A stretch of 64,000 nt of DNA from NCBI GenBank assembly GCA_029817715.1, contig JARUPY010000089.1:2431501-2495500 (forward strand), read 5' to 3'. This stretch comes from Melastoma dodecandrum (taxonomy: Eukaryota; Streptophyta; Magnoliopsida; Myrtales; Melastomataceae). This document shows positions 47,601 to 58,422 of the stretch, piece after piece. The notes beneath the pieces are model-generated. The model made no database searches, was not told the origin of the DNA, and was given only the letters and a program-made list of their open reading frames with translations. The stretch's first letter is position 1. The number at the start of each line of letters is the position of its first letter. A program made the position numbers and the translations under genes.

Positions 47601-48700
47601 CTTCACAATTTTTCGATCATCGACCAACAGGCATCAGCGGACTCATTTCACGGTGCTCCTTTTAGGTCCCCTATGGGAAGGATTTCGCCAGTAATGACGC
47701 ATCTGGGGGTCAAGCCGTCACCCTTTATGGCCGCATTCTCATCGAAGGGACCAAACACGGTCACCCCTGAAATACTCAAGGTACTTCCCACATGCGGCAA
47801 AAACGATCTCTTAGAAATCTCGTGGTTATTTCTAACATACCGATCAATCTTCTTCGTGTTCTGTGGTTAGCCGGATATTACAGCACCTGGGGTCAGTGTC
47901 ATAGCAGCGTACACCAAAGCGGAAGGGCCGACAAATATAGACTTCGACAAGCGCCGGATCCCCTTTAATGCCATCTCCGGCACATCGATGTCGTGTCCCC
48001 ATATTTCTGGTGTGGTTGGACTCCTTAAAACGCTATATCCCAACTGGAGTTCTGCGGCAATTCGGTCGGCTATTATGACTACTGGTAAACACTCTTTGAT
48101 AGAGCTTATGAATAGAGGTCACATGTCAATCACGACCATTTCCTCTGTTTCGCAGCTACAGCGCAGGACAACGCTATGGAATCGATCTTAAATGCATCCT
48201 ACAACCGGGCGACCCCATTTAGCTATGGAGCCGGACAAGTTCAGCCGAACAGAGCAATGGACCCAGGTCTCGTCTACGACATATGCACGAAAGATTACTT
48301 GAACTTCTTGTGCGCCCTTGGCTACAACCAGACCCAGATTTCCTCCATCTACGGCAGATCCTTCAACTGCTCCAAACCCATTAACATTCTCAACCTCAAC
48401 TATCCGTCCATTACAGTCCCTAACCTCTCGGGTTCCATTACCGTGACACGGATACTGAAAAACGTCGGGACGTCAAGTACGTACAGAGCCCACGTCCTGC
48501 AGCCCAACGGAATAAAAGTCACCGTGAAGCCGGTGTCCTTGAAGTTCAGTAAGATCGGCGAGCAGAAAGCTTTCAAGATTGCGTTGGCGGCCAGTGGACC
48601 GGCGACAACCGCAGGCTACTCATTCGGGGAACTAATATGGACCTCCGACGACGGCGTACATCGCGTGAGAAGTCCGATAACAGTCAAGGTCGCACCATGA
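44666..48700 (+). CDS. SBT5.3: Subtilisin-like serine protease SBT5.3 (AIR3)-type, 11 exons, 771 aa
   Basis: A secreted subtilase. Exons 44666-44743, 44836-44948, 45049-45146, 45215-45379, 46050-46158, 46534-47068, 47153-47250, 47340-47585, 47666-47780, 47871-48084 and 48156-48700 total exactly 772 codons with stop. Domains in order: signal peptide ([19 protein letters not shown]), I9 inhibitor propeptide ([16 protein letters not shown]), peptidase S8 with catalytic Asp in NLDTGVWPES, His in [13 protein letters not shown], oxyanion Asn in SAGNSGP, the PA insert, Ser in [11 protein letters not shown], then the Fn3-like C-terminal domain. All catalytic residues are present, so it should be active. 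In Arabidopsis AIR3 is auxin-induced in lateral-root formation and weakens cell adhesion. The gene order RNE-KNL1-AIR3 resembles Arabidopsis chromosome 2 as I remember it. Confidence 0.93.
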
Positions 48701-49275
48701 TATAGTCCAAAGGGGAAGCGAAACATCTATGTCACTGTTGGCGAAATAAAAAATGTAATTCGAAGGTTAGCGTCAATACATAATATCCGAAATCAATCGA
48801 TCATAAGTCTGTGATGTAACATGGGTCTTAGATATGTTTTGGGTGCATCAACAGATAATATCTATTTAACTAAAACACAGGCCATTACGTGATAAATAAA
48901 ATAATAATAAAATCGAATTATAGACGGCGATATAACTTAATGGATCCATGAGTTGTAACCCAAGTTAACCCAATGGGTCGACATGTGAATTAGACTTCAT
49001 ATTACATCATTATATATATTATAAGTCTTTATATGGGATTTCTTATCATTGTTTTGTACGTTATACGAGCACTTATTCCTTCAATTAAATAAATAAATAA
49101 AGGAATAATTTAATTGCTCGTACTTAATCCACCTACCAACGGAGTTGTTTTAGTTAACAAGGAAAGTTAAATCCAACTCATACCCTCTTTTTTTGCACAA
49201 AATTCATTATGCATTTCTGAAACTTACTGTAGACCACCCCAAGGGCGAGAGCGCACCTCCACTGCTGCCCCCCTG
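48701..49275. other. AIR3 3' flank and AT-rich spacer
   Basis: An AATAAA-like signal at about 48,745 follows the AIR3 stop. The rest is AT-rich with a short AAATAAATAAATAAA run near 49,087. No element recognised. Confidence 0.4.
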
Positions 49276-50222
49276 ATGACTCCGCCGCCCCCCCGACTCG
49301 CACCCCGTGTCCATTTTGTGCACCTTCCCAATGATGGCACCTTCCGCGACACGGCTGCCAACAACTTCTTCGCACGGATCGTGGAAAGCTACTGGCCCCA
49401 TGTTTCCAGGGCCGTGGCTGAGCTTGCCTCCGGGTGCAACTCTGCTTCCCAGCCGTGCAGGCTAGGGGGTTTCGTGCTCGACATGCTCTGCACTTCCATG
49501 ATTGACGTGGCGGACTCATTTAGGGGGTTTCGTGCTCGACATGCTCTGCACGTCCATGATTGACGTGGCGGACTCATTCGGGGTCCCTTCCTACGTTTTC
49601 TTCATGTCTAGCTCAGTGATGCTCGACCTCTTGTTTTATTTGCAGAAACTCCGCGAGGACTATGGCAAGGACGTGGCCGAATACCACAACTCTGATTAGG
49701 AGCTTGCTTTTCCGGTATTTGCATACCATTTTCCGGCAAAGTTGCTTCCATCCCTAGTCCTGTGACTGGGGACAGTGAGACTGCATCTCGACAACTATAG
49801 GAGGTTGAGTAAGACCTGGGGTATCACAGTGAGTACTTTCCTCGAGCTCGAGCCACAACCAAAGAAGCTCCTTCAATCAGAGCCTGGCCTACCGTAGGTG
49901 TACCCCGTTGGGCCCATAGCGGGGCTCGTCAGGCTGCAGGTGGAACTCGATCCTGGAGAGCAAATGGTTCAGAGTGCCAATAGCCACATGGCCACTCAAT
50001 GTGGAACAGCAGCTCAACGCTTTCCAGCAAGTGAAGAAGATGTGGCTTGCTGCAGGTTACAGGAGAGACTTCCGGATGAAGAGTGGGGTAGCCGTGTCAT
50101 CAGATGAGATCAGGCAGGGCGTCCGAGCACTTATGGAAAACTCCCGAGAGAAGAGGAGGAAGATGGAGGAGTTGAGGAACATAAGGGCGCTCATCTCATG
50201 TGGCCATAGGCGAGTTCATTGA
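49276..50222 (+). pseudogene. UDP-glycosyltransferase (UGT71-type) pseudogene
   Basis: Fragments of one UGT appear in shifting frames. VHFVHLPNDGTFRD and FVLDMLCTSMIDVADSFGVP (49,300-49,690) are from the N-terminal half; PVGPIAG (about 49,900) and PIATWPLNVEQQLNAFQQVK (about 49,975) are from the C-terminal half, followed by the end of the protein to about 50,222. The start of the protein and most of the PSPG donor-sugar box are missing, and a 58-bp tandem duplication at 49,463-49,578 shifts the frame. It cannot make a working enzyme. Confidence 0.85.
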
Positions 50223-50594
50223 AGATTTGTTAGCTATTGCATCTTAGAGGAAACAAAAGAAAAGCATAAGCTAGACATGCATTCCGCCTAGTTTAAAAAA
50301 CATGGGTTAATCACTATTGCTCTGTCCGACATATATGCTTAAACAGAGGATAAAATTCTCATAGCCCTTGTGCCTGAAGTTGAAACTTCTATTCGGATAT
50401 GCAGCAAAAGTATAAAAATAAACGAGAGATGATAGGAATCTAGAGAGAAGACTTAACGTTTAAAGTCCATATAGTAGTAGTATTCACAGAATCGCAAACA
50501 AACAGAAAGACACATTCAAGACCACACAGATAAGAGTGCTTCCATTCTCTATTCCATAAACCTATAATAATTTAAGTACCAGTCTCAGGAAAAT
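50223..50594. other. Spacer and CCT 3' UTR
   Basis: AT-rich DNA with the probable 3' UTR of the cytidylyltransferase (reading left). No other feature recognised. Confidence 0.4.
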
Positions 50595-52761
<2,167 letters not shown>

Positions 52762-53214
52762 GAAACACCGCCGACTCAAACCCCTAAACGCCCACCCCCC
52801 CCCCCCCCCTCCCTCGGCTCCCAGAAAAGACACCTAACCGTCCGACGAACCCAACCGCCAAGCTTTGTGATCCCCTTTCCTGTTCGCGTCGCGTCGGTTC
52901 TGCGCTGTTATGGCGGGGGGACCGATATCCTTCCGATCGCCTGGTTCTGCGCGTTACCCTTTCCCCTTTGAGATCTTGCCACGTGTACGTCCCACATTTC
53001 TCCAAATAAAATAAAATAATATATATATTTATTTATTTTTAAATTTAATATGACGCTGCTCGAAGACATGGTATATGATACGGGAAAGTTTGCAGGGGCA
53101 TTAGTGGAAAAATATGACCACAAGATACTGAATCCTTATTAAACTTTAGATGTCCAGACGGTAACCGAGAACTCGCTAAGCACTCTTGCATCACGCGGGC
53201 CATCCATACTCGTG
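52762..53214. promoter_or_regulatory. CCT upstream region
   Basis: A C homopolymer of about 14-15 bases near 52,796-52,809 lies directly upstream of the CCT start. AT-rich sequence at 53,000-53,050 follows. Somewhere in this stretch the conserved gene order gives way to the second DUF26 group. Confidence 0.4.
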
Positions 53215-53620
53215 AGGGAATTCATACACCCCCGAGCCTCATTCGGCCGTCAGCAAGCTTCACGCACCCCCCTGCACCGGACGCGCTTGCCCCCGATGAG
53301 GTATCCCCTGGCCAGCAGCAGGCATTTCTGGCCATCGTCGATCAGGATGCTCCCCTTGCACGCTGCTGTGGTCCTCAGCTATGTCTTCGTCGTATTTATA
53401 GCTGTACTTGTTGTTGGCAGTGTTATTCACCAGATTGTCGATAACTTGTTGATAGCTTGTTCTGTGTCTCCGGCCTCCCCCACAGCGAAATGGCTGTACA
53501 CGGTGACCGGATGGGTGATGTCGGGAAGGTATTGGTTATCAGGAAGATGCCGACTGCTGACCGTCTCGAGTGACGCCACGGCGCGATCCACGTTCACTCC
53601 TGACAAACCATTAATGGTTT
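53215..53620 (-). pseudogene. DUF26 pseudogene with frameshifts and a lost motif cysteine
   Basis: On the minus strand the text GEAGDTEQAINK (about 53,490) passes into another frame as VIDNLVNNTANNKYSYKYDE, then back as ACKGSILIDDGQKCLLLARG, the place of the CX8CX2C motif. There the middle Cys reads Gly (C-KGSILIDD-G-QK-C). At least two frame changes and internal stops rule out a product. The blocks resemble those of the intact genes at 53.9 and 56.1 kb. Confidence 0.75.
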
Positions 53621-53943
53621 TTTTTTATATAATCAAGTGGATATTGGGTCACTTGAAAAGCTTTGTCCGACTCAAATATAGTACATCCTTGTTGCAAGAC
53701 GCAGTAAAACCAACGATGATCGGGTAAGTCAAAGTTGATTGCTTTACGATTTTTTATGAATGTGTATAGCAATGACTCGTAAGAACGTTTTATTCGGCAC
53801 TGCGTAGGTCGAGAAAAGAAAAGGTTACAAGGAAAAGGGGTGGCAACACATGAAACCCTAACTTCAACAAGAAAGATCGTTTCCCTGAGACACAAGTGAG
53901 GATTCCACAATGCCCACCCTCCCCGCTGCGTACGGTGGTAGTT
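53621..53943. other. Spacer between DUF26 copies
   Basis: 323 bp holding the probable 3' UTR of the DUF26 gene to its right. No other feature. Confidence 0.35.
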
Positions 53944-54351
53944 TTACCAGTTGCCGTGAAATTCATATGGTTCGTACCTCAATCGACAGTCCCGCAATTT
54001 GACGTGTGCACCTGGTGACAACGTGCAACTATTCAGTAGCAAATTTGAGCAGGCTATAATACACTGGTCGCAGTCCACATTCTCCAGTCTCCCGTTGCAG
54101 GCCCCGCTCCCCCAGTAGTGGTATTTTCCCATTGTTTTGTCGACCTCGTAGTTGTAGCCATGGCTGGTCGTGTTTTCACGCAGGTCGTCAAGCATATAGA
54201 GGATCAAAAGCTCTGCATCGCTGTCAACTGGCACCTTTCCCACCAAGCATACCAGCCCATCGATGGTGGTATCCGGAAAACCATTCATCGACACGAAAAA
54301 GCAGCTAGTAATGATATCTGCGACGAGAAAAATGACCTTGAGTGAAGCCAT
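53944..54351 (-). CDS. Secreted DUF26 (Gnk2-like) cysteine-rich protein, 135 aa
   Basis: Single exon. The signal peptide (MASLKVIFLVADIITSCFFV) is followed by one DUF26 domain with GLVCLVG, C-NGRLENVD-C-DQ-C, NSCTLSPG and LRDCRLRYEPYEFHGNW. The ending CRLRYEPYEF is shared with the gene at 56,094, so both belong to one subgroup of the cluster. A TATATATA box at 54,421-54,430 lies 70 bp upstream of the start. Likely apoplastic; antifungal role is inferred from family only. Confidence 0.85.
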   Translation of the reverse strand: MASLKVIFLVADIITSCFFVSMNGFPDTTIDGLVCLVGKVPVDSDAELLILYMLDDLRENTTSHGYNYEVDKTMGKYHYWGSGACNGRLENVDCDQCIIACSNLLLNSCTLSPGAHVKLRDCRLRYEPYEFHGNW

Positions 54352-54420
54352 GATTTCGGGGAAAAGAGAAGATACACTTCCCTGGTCGCGATCGTTATCT
54401 TCTACAACGATCTTTGTAGG

Positions 54421-54430
54421 TATATATATA
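54421..54430 (-). promoter_or_regulatory. TATA box of the DUF26 gene at 53,944
   Basis: TATATATATA, 70 bp upstream of the start codon on the coding strand. Confidence 0.55.
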
Positions 54431-55239
54431 GCATTTTATCGTGTCATTTGCTTCCACGACTTGGACAAGAGAACGCTCTTTGTAATTAACTCCGTCGTCG
54501 CTAACTTCTTCGACCGTTCCACCGCCCTTTCGATAGAGGATTTCGCTGGATTCATCGAAAGCATAATTGTGTCGGCTCTGCCTAAACTAAACAAAACGAC
54601 GTGATCGTCCACTACTTCTCATCGTAACGTACCGAACCGGCGATCCACCGATAGCACTACTGATCTCGGGCACAACATGTCCGGAATGCCAGCCTGGACA
54701 TATATATGCTTTTGTCACCGGGAGACGTATCGAACAATTGTCTAGACGTCAAACAAATAACGGCGCAATCACAACTCTGATCAGAATAGACACAAAATTT
54801 TCTTTTAAACAAAAAAGAAGAAGAGAAATTACACGAACTTAATATACATAAAAATAAATACTTTTTTCCTGAAAAACTTTGAATACGGTCGTGGTTTCAT
54901 GAACAGAAGACGCAGTATTAATTTGTTTAAAGGGTTTGAAGATTCTGGAACGCGAAACTCCTTGGTAAAATAAAGAAAAGGAGTTCCATTGGCTAAACGC
55001 GAATTTAGAGAATTTTTATTCCAAATTTAGAAAAAATTTTAAGCAAAATTAAGATATCAGATTAACGCGGAAAAAAAGTAATTCCTTCCTCTAAAAAAAT
55101 ATCCCTTTTTTATGTATTTTTTATTGGTCGTATTCATTGCGGATCGGCCCATGTAATTCCCTAATATGGAAATGGGGCCCACAGAAAACTCCCGGAATCA
55201 TACAATGGTTCCTTTTTTTTTTCGAGAAAAAAAAATTCA
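54431..55239. other. Spacer
   Basis: Upstream flank of the DUF26 gene, then AT-rich sequence from 54,780. Nothing recognised. Confidence 0.4.
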
Positions 55240-55730
55240 TGTCAATTTATATAATCGACTTTAGGTCAACTTTTTATTATTGACTTAATTTAGTTTATTA
55301 TATAATTTTAGTTTTATATTGATTTTTATCGATCTTAAATTTTATCATACGAAAGTAAAACAGGGCGTTAAAAGACATTGTAATTTATCGACTATAAAAG
55401 AAAAAAATTAAAAATAATGACATAATATTGTAACATTCGTCGCAACATTTTTTATTTTAGTATTTTCATATCAAGATTTCCAGTAATCCTCGGGTACTTG
55501 CTATTACTGCAAAGAATATGCAAAATCGATGAAGGTCAGACGATGGATTGGGAGCTACTGCTATGAGATAAGGCGGAGGAACACGAGCAGGAGAAGTCGG
55601 AGGTATCGACGTAGGTGAGACTATATTAAAACGTTACTTGACGTTGGTGCTTACGAAGATTAAAATCGACCAAAATCTATATAAAACAAAAATTATAACA
55701 AACTTACCTTCGAGGCCATTATATTTTGCC
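55240..55730. mobile_element. MITE copy C
   Basis: The third copy of the family. The left arm includes TTTAGTTTATTATATAATTTT (near 55,290-55,310) and GATTTTTATCGATCTTAAAT; the right arm ends with ATAACAAACTTACC and GAGGCCATTATATTTTGCC, matching copy B. The core reads AAATCGATGAAGGTCAGACGA. Diverged, with a GC-richer centre. No coding capacity. Confidence 0.7.
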
Positions 55731-56093
55731 AAAAATATGGTAAAATTGATATTATTTAGATTTGGATTTCGATACATCTTCTGTTCGGAAAATGTCATAT
55801 ACATATTTTTTTTTTCTAAATTTCTTAAATATCAAACTAACTGTAAAAACATGCCACTGAAACAATTTAATCTTTCTCGGGCGGGTGTAATTTGATCAGT
55901 ACATGTGCAGACGAAATTGGAGACGACCAAGGCCCTTCCACCAAGGTCTGCAGGGAATTCGAAACACTTCGAACACTTCGAAATTGGAGACGACCAAGGC
56001 CCTTCCACCATGATCTTATTACACGCATGAAGATCGCGTTCGGACGAAATAATGGAAGGAGGTGTGGTTGGATTCGTCCCGAGATTACCGTAT
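55731..56093. repeat. DUF26 3' flank with a 32-bp direct repeat
   Basis: A 32-bp sequence beginning CGAAATTGGAGACGACCAAG occurs exactly twice, at 55,912-55,943 and 55,979-56,010, 67 bp apart, within the likely 3' UTR of the next gene. A short ACACTTCGA doublet lies between them. The rest is AT-rich. Confidence 0.85.
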
Positions 56094-56498
56094 TCACCAG
56101 TCGCTGTTGAACTCGTACGGCTCGTACCTCAATCGGCAGTCCTGGAGCTTGCAGTGTGCTCCTCCCGCGAATCCGCATTGTTGGAGGATGTAGTCCTTGG
56201 CGATATCCAGGCACTTGGCGCAATCATCAGGCGAGAGGTTCCCATTGCACGCCGCATTTCCCCATATGTGGTCGTCACCTACAACATCCTGGAACTCGTA
56301 GTTGTAGCCATGGGTGATGGTGTCGCTCAGCAGCTTGTCGAACACATTGTTGATGGCACGCTCGGCATCTCCGACTTCGGACACCAGTTGATTAAGGCAT
56401 TGCCGGTTAATGATATTAATATTAGGCACGGTCTTCGCAGGGACGAAGAAGCAGGCGATGACTGCCGCAAGAACTACGATTCTCTTGAGCAAAAACAT
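56094..56498 (-). CDS. Secreted DUF26 (Gnk2-like) cysteine-rich protein, 134 aa
   Basis: Single exon, signal peptide MFLLKRIVVLAAVIACFFV. Domain cysteines: NRQCLNQ, C-NGNLSPDD-C-AK-C, LQQCGFAG and LQDCRLRYEPYEFNSDW. The frame stays open to 56,696, but the start at 56,498 is chosen since it begins the signal peptide and lies 80 bp from a TATA box (CCTATAAATGG, 56,578-56,588). The gene and its promoter are duplicated in the broken copy at 58.1 kb. All key residues of the family seem present, so this is likely a working secreted protein. Confidence 0.87.
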   Translation of the reverse strand: MFLLKRIVVLAAVIACFFVPAKTVPNINIINRQCLNQLVSEVGDAERAINNVFDKLLSDTITHGYNYEFQDVVGDDHIWGNAACNGNLSPDDCAKCLDIAKDYILQQCGFAGGAHCKLQDCRLRYEPYEFNSDW

Positions 56499-56577
56499 GT
56501 TTTGGTTCGACGTACTAGGGATGTTTGCTGGACTCTTCTCGTGACTTACGGCCTGGTTGTTTGAAGCCGATATTGGC

Positions 56578-56588
56578 CATTTATAGGC
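56578..56588 (-). promoter_or_regulatory. TATA box of the DUF26 gene at 56,094
   Basis: CCTATAAATGG on the coding strand, 80 bp upstream of the start; the same sequence at the same distance precedes the copy at 58.1 kb. Confidence 0.7.
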
Positions 56589-57137
56589 GTGTTTCCATTG
56601 CCTGAGACAATTATACGGCAACATAAAACGCGACACTTTTCCTTCGGGTGTTCCTCCTTTTTTTCCGACGAGACAGCGCATTTTAGAATTCGCCAAAGCG
56701 ACGTTAACTATGCGGATTTCATATTCAAAATGCTAAGCTACGTCGAGTTATCTAGCATTTCGGTTCGTCTGTCCTATGCATCTAATGCCGTCTGGCCGTC
56801 CTTGCTTCGAGCAACAATAGACTTTGCCATTGGAGCGTTGCACAACCGCGCTTTCGGCAGATTCTCTTCCGCCGGCATGATACTGCCAAGAAACCTCGCA
56901 TCGTTTTCTTAGAACAATACATGAATTTCTCACGACATTTAAGTTTTCAGTAAGGCTCTTTCGTCGTTGCTTTTATTTACAAATTGTGAACACTAAAATC
57001 TCGCAGGGGAAATGTCAGTGTACAAATTGTCGTATGAAAAATATGTAGCGGGTTCTGTCTCTAGTCACAGTGAGTCCTCTGATTCGATCCTCGAAGAATA
57101 ACATTGATGGGTGGTGATGCATAGGACACTTTAGGAT
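56589..57137. other. Duplicated upstream region of the DUF26 gene
   Basis: From the TATA box to about 56,950 this matches the flank at 58,420-58,830 (shared pieces such as TTAACT...GCGGATTTCA/GCAGATTTCA and AATTTCTC), showing the duplicated unit includes the promoter. The rest to 57,137 is spacer. Confidence 0.6.
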
Positions 57138-57300
57138 GAAATATTGATGAAGTCGTCGGGGTATATGGACGTGATCCGGCAACACTTTAGTAGCTTGATG
57201 AAGTCGTCGAGGCCTATGGACATGATCCGACAGAGCTTCGATAACTTGATGAAGTCGTCGAGGCCTTTGGGCATAATCCGACAGAACCTCAGGGCACGTA
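57138..57300. repeat. 51-bp minisatellite, about three units
   Basis: Three units of 51 bp start GATGAAGTCGTCG at about 57,147, 57,198 and 57,249. Because 51 is a multiple of three, the repeat is open in several frames and gives 17-residue periods (MKSSRPMDMIRQ on plus, PRRLHQ on minus). No start or domain supports a real protein. Confidence 0.8.
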
Positions 57301-57595
57301 ATAGAAGAACATCGGGTGATGGACGTCGGCACATCTTCGGCGAACGGGAAGCGGCAAGAGTCTTCGAGAGCTCCAAGAGTCTTCTCTCCACCTATGTGTG
57401 TAGCGTGTGTCCAAATGCTCTAGTGTCAATCTATAATAGGCAGCTGGTTTCCCCATAATTGGTAACTTCGAAGTGGACCGGTCTATGAGATGGGCTATGA
57501 ATTGGGCTTGAAACAAAATATTTAGCACATCCTTTGATTTGGGCGTGGTAAAATTTTAGTGTCTACAAATGCCCCCACTTTAATTTGTATCTTGC
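57301..57595. other. Spacer, LTR-like words
   Basis: Contains TTTTAGTGTCTACAAATGCC near 57,555, a phrase of the type seen at plant LTR ends, but no inverted tips or target duplication was found. Confidence 0.3.
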
Positions 57596-57946
57596 ATGCT
57601 TACATATTGCAGGAAAACGAGAATTAAAGTATTAAAGAGATGCTCATATATCTCATTCAACCGCATGATGATTGAGTCGATCACAGTTTATGCTCGTGTG
57701 TACAAGGAGTATCATATGAAGATAGAGTCATTCGTAGTTTATCCTAGTATGGACAAGGAGTATTATATAAAGATAGAGTCGTTCACAGTTTATACGCGTG
57801 TGAACAAGGAGTATTATATGAAGATCGTGTCGGTCACATGTTATACTTGTGTGGACAAAGAGTATTATATGAAGATCGTGTTGATCACAATTTATACTCG
57901 TATAGACAATGAGTATTATATGAAGATAGAGTCGTTCACAGTTTAA
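57596..57946 (+). other. Open frame over a 51-bp minisatellite (17-aa repeat), unknown
   Basis: An ATG at 57,596 opens 116 codons, most of which are a 17-residue repeat of the form KIESFTVYTRVNKEYYM, about five units (DNA period 51 bp, 57,665-57,960). The units differ mostly by single substitutions, and no stop has arisen until the end. I know no family with this repeat and see no signal peptide, promoter or splice site that marks it as a gene. It is listed because the frame is kept open; a repeat whose length is a multiple of three does this easily by chance. Confidence 0.35.
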
Positions 57947-58026
57947 ACTCGTGTAGACAAAAATGTTACATTTTTATTTAGTTGTTCACAGTTTATACTC
58001 GTACGGGCCAGGAGTATTACACGAAG

Positions 58027-58071
58027 ATTTTTTTTCTTTTTTTCTTTTCTTTTTGCTTCTTTTTTGTTTTA
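58027..58071. repeat. Pyrimidine tract at the break of a DUF26 copy
   Basis: About 45 bases almost wholly T and C, in which the truncated DUF26 copy loses its similarity to its sister. Confidence 0.6.
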
Positions 58072-58129
58072 TTTATTTCGGTATCTGAATGTTTGAAATG
58101 CGGTTTGACAAAATTTTGGTGTTTCCACC

Positions 58130-58331
58130 CATAGTTGTATCTATGGTTGACGGTGTTGCTCACCAGCTCGTCGATCACGATGTTGATGGCGTATTTGGAA
58201 TCTCCGACTGGTAGCACCTGTTGATTAAGGCATTGTCTGTTAATGATGCCAATATTAGGCAAGGTGTTGGCCAGCATGAAGAAGCAGGCGAGGACTGCCG
58301 CAGGAAACACCATCCTCTTGAACAAAAACAT
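58130..58331 (-). pseudogene. DUF26 pseudogene, truncated duplicate of the gene at 56,094
   Basis: Starts MFLFKRMVFPAAVLACFFML at 58,331 and keeps the sister's text through NRQCLNQ and AINIVIDELVSNTVNHRYNY, then leaves the family near 58,130 and runs into AT-rich sequence and a pyrimidine tract; the frame stops at 58,017. The whole CX8CX2C half is absent. The TATA box at 58,412-58,422 and about 400 bp of upstream sequence are retained, so it may be transcribed but cannot fold as a DUF26 domain. Confidence 0.85.
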
Positions 58332-58411
58332 ATTATCGTTTGATGTACTAGGGATGTTTGCTCTCAACTCTTTTCGTCGCGAATGGCCTGACAGTTCGAA
58401 GCCGAAATTGG

Positions 58412-58422
58412 CCATTTATAGG
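58412..58422 (-). promoter_or_regulatory. TATA box of the truncated DUF26 copy
   Basis: CCTATAAATGG on the coding strand, 81 bp before the ATG, identical to the box of the sister gene. Confidence 0.65.

Noticed and set aside
53212..53727. A 171-codon plus-strand open frame with hydrophobic stretches
   Set aside because: It is antisense to a recognisable DUF26 pseudogene and has no family of its own.
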